From: Geminocystis sp. NIES-3708
GTDB taxonomy: Bacteria > Cyanobacteriota > Cyanobacteriia > Cyanobacteriales > Cyanobacteriaceae
DNA length: 64,000 bases
NCBI RefSeq assembly: GCF_001548095.1
Contig: NZ_AP014815.1
Span: 558,001 to 622,000 of the forward strand
Reading direction: 5' to 3'
Position 1 is the stretch's first letter. The number at the start of each line of letters is the position of its first letter. Positions 59,858 to 64,000 of this stretch are shown in pieces. Under the pieces are notes generated by a model. The model saw only the letters and a list, made by a program, of their open reading frames with translations, had not been told where the DNA came from and searched no databases. The position numbers were made by a program, and so were the translations under genes.

Positions 59858-60916
59858 ATGGGTGAATCAAAAAAAGTATCTGTGGGAATTGTGGGTGCGT
59901 CAGGCTACGGTGGTGTACAGTTAGTTAAAATATTATTAGAACATCCTCAAATAGAAATAGTTTATCTTGGCGGTGATAGTAGTGCTGGAAAAGAATATGG
60001 CGATTTATATCCTCACTTACAACACCGAGTTAAGACGATAATTGAGCCTATTGAGTTAGACACCATTGCCTCTCGTTGTGAAGTGGTATTTTTAGGTTTA
60101 CCCAATGGATTGGCTTGTGATTTTGCCCCAGAATTAATTGAAAAAGGATGTAAAGTATTAGATTTATCGGCTGATTATCGTTTCAAAAATCTAGATACCT
60201 ATACAGCATGGTATAAAACTGAAAGAGAAGATCATCAAACTGCCGCTACTGCGGTTTATGGATTGCCTGAATTATATCGAGAACAAATTAAAAATAGTTC
60301 CTTAATTGGTTGTGCTGGATGTTATCCTACTGCTAGTTTACTTGCTCTTGCCCCCTTATTAAAACAAGGTTTGGTGTTGCCTGAAACAATTATCATTGAT
60401 GCGAAATCTGGTACTTCGGGCGGTGGCAGACAAGGTAAAATTAATTTATTATTAGCAGAAGCAGATAGTTCTCTAGGAGCGTATGGAGTAGCAAAACATA
60501 GACATACTCCAGAAATTGAACAAATTTGCTCAGATTTAGCCCGAAGCGATGTAAAAGTTCAATTTACTCCTCATTTAATCCCTATGCCTAGAGGGATTTT
60601 ATCTACGGTATATGGTACATTAAGAGATCCTGGATTAGTGACTGAAGATTTACTAACCATTTATAATGCTTTCTACCGTAATTCTGCTTTTGTCAAAGTA
60701 TTGGGTAATGGTATTTATCCTCAGACAAAATGGGCTTGTGGCACTAATTTAGCTTATATTGGGATTGAAGTTGATCCTCGTACTGGTAGAGTTATTGTTA
60801 TGTCAGCTATTGATAACTTAATTAAAGGACAAGCAGGACAAGCTGTTCAATGTTTAAACTTAATGATGGGATGGGCTGAAGATTTAGGTTTACCAAATTT
60901 AGCTTTTTATCCATAA
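59858..60916 (+). CDS. argC: N-acetyl-gamma-glutamyl-phosphate reductase
   Basis: ArgC reduces N-acetylglutamyl phosphate to the semialdehyde with NADPH, the third step of arginine synthesis. The 352-aa protein has the N-terminal dinucleotide motif [15 protein letters not shown] and the catalytic cysteine C155 in [24 protein letters not shown] and [14 protein letters not shown] are further family blocks. Length is normal. No other arginine genes are adjacent. An [13 protein letters not shown] start gives the expected N-terminus. Confidence 0.98.
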   Translation: MGESKKVSVGIVGASGYGGVQLVKILLEHPQIEIVYLGGDSSAGKEYGDLYPHLQHRVKTIIEPIELDTIASRCEVVFLGLPNGLACDFAPELIEKGCKVLDLSADYRFKNLDTYTAWYKTEREDHQTAATAVYGLPELYREQIKNSSLIGCAGCYPTASLLALAPLLKQGLVLPETIIIDAKSGTSGGGRQGKINLLLAEADSSLGAYGVAKHRHTPEIEQICSDLARSDVKVQFTPHLIPMPRGILSTVYGTLRDPGLVTEDLLTIYNAFYRNSAFVKVLGNGIYPQTKWACGTNLAYIGIEVDPRTGRVIVMSAIDNLIKGQAGQAVQCLNLMMGWAEDLGLPNLAFYP

Positions 60917-61036
60917 ATTATATTGCCCCCTTAATCATCGGAGTTGGACATGTAATTGTCGCTGAAGATGAGACTAGGGGAATAGAAAACTAGGATACTG
61001 GGAGAGAATTGACTTAAACATTATTGAAATTAATCT

Positions 61037-61474
61037 ATGAAAAAATTAGTCTTTATTATTAGTTTTTTTCTCTTAATATATTTTTTCCCTCAACATATAA
61101 AAATAACTCTAGCTGATAATATTATTGCCCAAAATAATAACAGTGATCAATTATTAAAAAACGCTTTTAATAAAAAAATATCTAATTTTCAAGTACAGAG
61201 TCAAGGTGTTGTCATAAAAATACTTAAAGATGATTTAGAAGGTGGTAAACATCAACGATTTATACTGAAATTAAATACTGGTCAGACTTTACTAATAGCA
61301 CATAATATTGATTTATCTCCTCGAATTAACAACTTAAAAGTTGGGGATGTTGTCAGTTTTTTCGGTGAATATGAGTGGAATGCTCAAGGGGGAGTAATTC
61401 ATTGGACACACAAAGATCCTCAAGGAAAACATCCTCATGGGTGGCTCAAACATAAAGATAAAATATATCATTAG
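61037..61474 (+). CDS. DUF3465 family secreted protein
   Basis: A 145-aa protein with a signal-like N-terminus (about 1-30) and the DUF3465 pattern: QSQGVVIKILKDD, GGKHQRFILKLNTGQTLLIAHNID, L-VGDVVSFFGEYEWN, and IHWTHKDPQGKHPHGW. This family resembles an OB-like small beta barrel; function unknown. It follows argC by 120 bases on the same strand. Confidence 0.85.
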   Translation: MKKLVFIISFFLLIYFFPQHIKITLADNIIAQNNNSDQLLKNAFNKKISNFQVQSQGVVIKILKDDLEGGKHQRFILKLNTGQTLLIAHNIDLSPRINNLKVGDVVSFFGEYEWNAQGGVIHWTHKDPQGKHPHGWLKHKDKIYH

Positions 61475-61601
61475 TAATTGCAAATATACTTTTTTACATA
61501 TGCTTTTTTTGCCTAAAAGATCTTTAAATTTATATTTCCATTTGACTCTAGTGATATAATTGTAAAATAAAATAATATCATATTTTTTATTAATATCAAA
61601 G

Positions 61602-62459
61602 ATGAAGAATAAATTATTTTTTCAGCTATTTATAATAAGCTTATTTTTTAGTACTAATTCCCTATATATACAACCTTCAAAAGCAGAAAATATTTTAGAA
61701 GAAATTAATCGAACAGGATTATTAAAAGTAGGAATAAGAAGTGATGCTATTCCTTTTGGTTATAGAAACAATAACTCAGAATTACAAGGAATTTGTTTTG
61801 ATTTAGTATCTTTAATTCGAGAACAATTAACAAAAACTATTGATCGAAATATAATTACCGTTAAAGTCTTTATTTCTAATCTTAATAACCGTTTTGAAAT
61901 AGTAGAAGATAGTATAGTTCATTTAGAATGTGGACCTAACACTATCAGGACAATTAATGATTATAAAATTTCTTTTTCTGAACCTTTTTTTATATCAGGT
62001 ATTCAGTTTATTACCTCAAAAGATATTGCGTCAAAATTTATTAACTCCGATGGTAAAAATTTAATAATTGGTTTATTAAATAACACTAACACAGAAGTAT
62101 TTATAAAAGAAAAATATCCTAAAGCAACATTTCAATTATTTGATGGAATAAGAGGTACGCAAAGAGCTTTACAAGCAGTAATACAGAAAAGAATAGATGG
62201 TTTTGCTGATGATGGTATTTTACTAATAGGACAATCAATGGCACAACAGATATTTATTGGCAAAAATAGTGATTATGTGTTGACACCACAACCACCATTA
62301 ACTTGTGAAAAATATGGGTTAATTATTTCTAAAAATGATCCATTATGGGAAAATTTTATCAATTCATTATTAAAATCAGAAAAAAAATCTCAAATGATCA
62401 ATCGTTGGTTTCATAACTTCAATAATGACTTATTTTTTAGCCAAAATAGTTGTAATTAA
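61602..62459 (+). CDS. Amino-acid-type ABC transporter substrate-binding protein
   Basis: A 285-aa periplasmic binding protein of the SBP_bac_3 family. After a signal peptide (about 1-28, ending PSKA) it reads ILEEINRTGLLKVGIRSDAIPFGYR and continues ELQGICFDLVSLIRE; the strand-loop FSEPFFISGIQF and the hinge GRDGFADDGILL-like segment are present. Ligand cannot be predicted. No permease or ATPase gene is adjacent, so it may work with a transporter encoded elsewhere or act as a sensor domain. Its stop overlaps the convergent kinase gene by a few bases. Confidence 0.85.
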   Translation: MKNKLFFQLFIISLFFSTNSLYIQPSKAENILEEINRTGLLKVGIRSDAIPFGYRNNNSELQGICFDLVSLIREQLTKTIDRNIITVKVFISNLNNRFEIVEDSIVHLECGPNTIRTINDYKISFSEPFFISGIQFITSKDIASKFINSDGKNLIIGLLNNTNTEVFIKEKYPKATFQLFDGIRGTQRALQAVIQKRIDGFADDGILLIGQSMAQQIFIGKNSDYVLTPQPPLTCEKYGLIISKNDPLWENFINSLLKSEKKSQMINRWFHNFNNDLFFSQNSCN

Positions 62460-64000
62460 ATCTTGATTTTTAAATCATCAAAAAGTTTTTTTAATTGTAT
62501 AGAATACATAGAATTATTAGCAGAATATAAACTAATAGCTTGACGATAATTAGCCATAACTTGACGAGAATTTTCGATGTCACCATCACTAGATCTAATA
62601 TTAAATAAAACCCATGCCAAATTATGATAAGCTGGTGCATAATCAGGATTTAATTTAATAGCTTTTTCTAAATATGATTCAGCATTAAGCCATTGTTTTT
62701 GATTAGCAAATAAAGTACCTAAACGAAAATAAACTAAATAATAGTCATTAAATTTTTGAGAATATTGTCGATAACTATTAAGAGCATTTTCTCTTTGATG
62801 TAAGTTTTCTTGAATAATGGCTTGATTTATTAAAATCCAATGGGGAAAATTACTAAAAGAAGTAGCCTTTTGACAATAATTAATCCCTTCATTTAGTTTG
62901 CCTTCTTTTCCACAATGCCACGCCTTTAATGCCCAACTATAACCACTGTCAGGGATTTGTTGACAGAAATCATTAATTTTTTTTTCTACATCTTGAGCAT
63001 TTTTGGTAATAACTGCGTGTTTTAAGGCAAAAATAAGGACAGGATAAAGCCAAGTTTGCAATTCTTTACTATTACGGTTATTAGATTGTTTAGATTTAAA
63101 AATAGCTTGAGTCGCTGGAGAAATGGCTTGTTTCCATTGTTGTTGTTGCGTCAAAATCCATGCTTTTACTCCTAAAGAAAAAGTACAATTACCATCAAAG
63201 GATAAGGCTTGATTTATAAATGTTTCCGCTTCTCCCCATTTCCCTAACTTACCTAAACTCCATGCTAAATTACTTTTAATCCATCCTTGTTGTGGTGATA
63301 ACTGAGAGGCTTTTTTTAAATCTGATACTGCTTTTTGCCAATTTTTTTGACGACAAGCCATTAATCCTAATACTCCATAACTTCTACCGTCAGAAGGATT
63401 TAATTTTATGACTTGATTTGCTGTAATTTCCGCTTGTTGAGGATTAATATGAAGTTGCACTAAGGCTAATTCTACCATTGCTTGATCATTATTTGGCTCA
63501 TTTTGCAAACAATTTTCATAGGCTTTTATGGATTCTATTAAGTTATTTTGATTCAAAAAATCTTGAGCTTTCTTATGTAAAGGAGAGAGAAAATTTCCTT
63601 GTAAAGCCTTAATTAATTCTTGTGCAGTTTGAAATCTTTCTTCAACTTTTATACGCATTCCTGTTAAAATAATGTTCTCTATTAAAAAACTAATTTCTGG
63701 ACGTAATTGACGAGGAGAAATTAAAGGATCTTTTCCGTTATTATGTAAAATAGAATCAACTCTTTCTGCCGCATCTTCAGGTAATTTACCTGTTAATAAT
63801 TCATACATTGAGGCACATAAGGCATAAAAATCTGTAGCCGCAAATCTTTTACTTTTAGTGCTATATTGTTCGTAGGGTGCATATCCAAAAGTTAAAGTTG
63901 TACTCATGATACTTGTCATGCCATCGATAAATTCTTTCGTCGCTCCAAAATCAATTAAAATAGCTTTATCTTGAGAATTAATAATAATATTTTCTGGTTT
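62456..64000 (-). CDS. Ser/Thr protein kinase with TPR repeats (5' end beyond the window)
   Basis: The frame is open to the right edge, so 515 residues of the C-terminal part are visible; the ATG at 63917-63919 is internal. The first residues KPENIIINSQDKAILIDFGA are the tail of the HRDXKPEN loop and the DFG motif of a Hanks kinase, continuing TLTFGYAPYEQYS and DFYALCASMYELLTGKLP. After the kinase lobe (to about residue 155 of the visible part) come about nine tetratricopeptide repeats (KAYENCLQNEPNNDQAMVELA, AESYLEKAIKLNPDYAPAYHNLA). There is no membrane segment in the visible part. Kinase-TPR fusions of this type are common in filamentous and unicellular cyanobacteria. Confidence 0.9.
   Translation of the reverse strand, partial: KPENIIINSQDKAILIDFGATKEFIDGMTSIMSTTLTFGYAPYEQYSTKSKRFAATDFYALCASMYELLTGKLPEDAAERVDSILHNNGKDPLISPRQLRPEISFLIENIILTGMRIKVEERFQTAQELIKALQGNFLSPLHKKAQDFLNQNNLIESIKAYENCLQNEPNNDQAMVELALVQLHINPQQAEITANQVIKLNPSDGRSYGVLGLMACRQKNWQKAVSDLKKASQLSPQQGWIKSNLAWSLGKLGKWGEAETFINQALSFDGNCTFSLGVKAWILTQQQQWKQAISPATQAIFKSKQSNNRNSKELQTWLYPVLIFALKHAVITKNAQDVEKKINDFCQQIPDSGYSWALKAWHCGKEGKLNEGINYCQKATSFSNFPHWILINQAIIQENLHQRENALNSYRQYSQKFNDYYLVYFRLGTLFANQKQWLNAESYLEKAIKLNPDYAPAYHNLAWVLFNIRSSDGDIENSRQVMANYRQAISLYSANNSMYSIQLKKLFDDLKIKI

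Overview
The window comes from a low-GC cyanobacterium. Cyanobacterial markers are a PsbQ lipoprotein, an acyl-lipid desaturase (DesC type), class II FBPase/SBPase, a ThiO-ThiG fusion, a large-subunit glutamate synthase of ferredoxin type, bacterial-type glycolate dehydrogenase subunits and many HIP1-like GCGATCGC octamers (for example near 4625, 15223, 27439, 32329 and 50899). The AT-rich base composition and gene content fit the Geminocystis/Cyanobacterium group; that placement is inference.

Layout. 1-11013: a cell-surface block on the minus strand, a two-partner secretion operon (2113-aa TpsA adhesin, TpsB pore, start of a third secreted protein cut by the window edge) preceded by an 853-aa protein with five Ig/cadherin-like repeats. 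11102-12402: two decayed IS1-family copies. 12460-18836 (plus): glycosyltransferase, deacetylase-like hydrolase, QueC, PsbQ, a GAF/degenerate-GGDEF protein, MurT and a 54-aa four-cysteine protein. 18952-23632 (minus): D,D-carboxypeptidase and a membrane Ser/Thr kinase with an SH3 domain in a tight pair, then ThiO-ThiG. 23988-29827: GDSL hydrolase, LapA-like protein, Pgi, FBPase/SBPase and a DUF3386 protein.

29828-39648 is the most accessory stretch. Glutamate synthase (housekeeping) sits between two patches holding an HNH nuclease fused to a DUF3298-like domain, a DUF559 nuclease with GC-rich palindromes, a 652-aa protein with a C-terminal HEPN-type RNxxxH motif, and two decayed toxin-antitoxin remnants. 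No complete known defence system is present, but the HEPN protein and the HNH fusion are the best candidates for something undescribed.

39649-64000: mostly core genes: LepA, a small CcdA-like protein, a sensor kinase, a secreted glycosidase-like protein, a pentapeptide protein, GlcF, PyrG, tRNA-Ser(GCU), GshB plus GrxC, an acetyltransferase plus rhomboid protease, GlcE, DesC, LigA, an FHA-PAS-GGDEF cyclase, ArgC, a DUF3465 protein, a solute-binding protein and the C-terminal part of a kinase-TPR protein running off the end.

Functional threads: carbon metabolism (Pgi, FBPase/SBPase, GlcE and GlcF for photorespiratory glycolate), nitrogen assimilation (glutamate synthase, ArgC), redox (GshB/GrxC), cell wall (MurT, carboxypeptidase, SH3 kinase) and surface adhesion (TPS operon, Ig-repeat protein). 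The C-terminal triple repeat of the Ig-repeat protein recurs on the GDSL hydrolase 14 kb away, which ties these two otherwise unrelated proteins together. No CRISPR array, prophage, rRNA or replication origin was seen.
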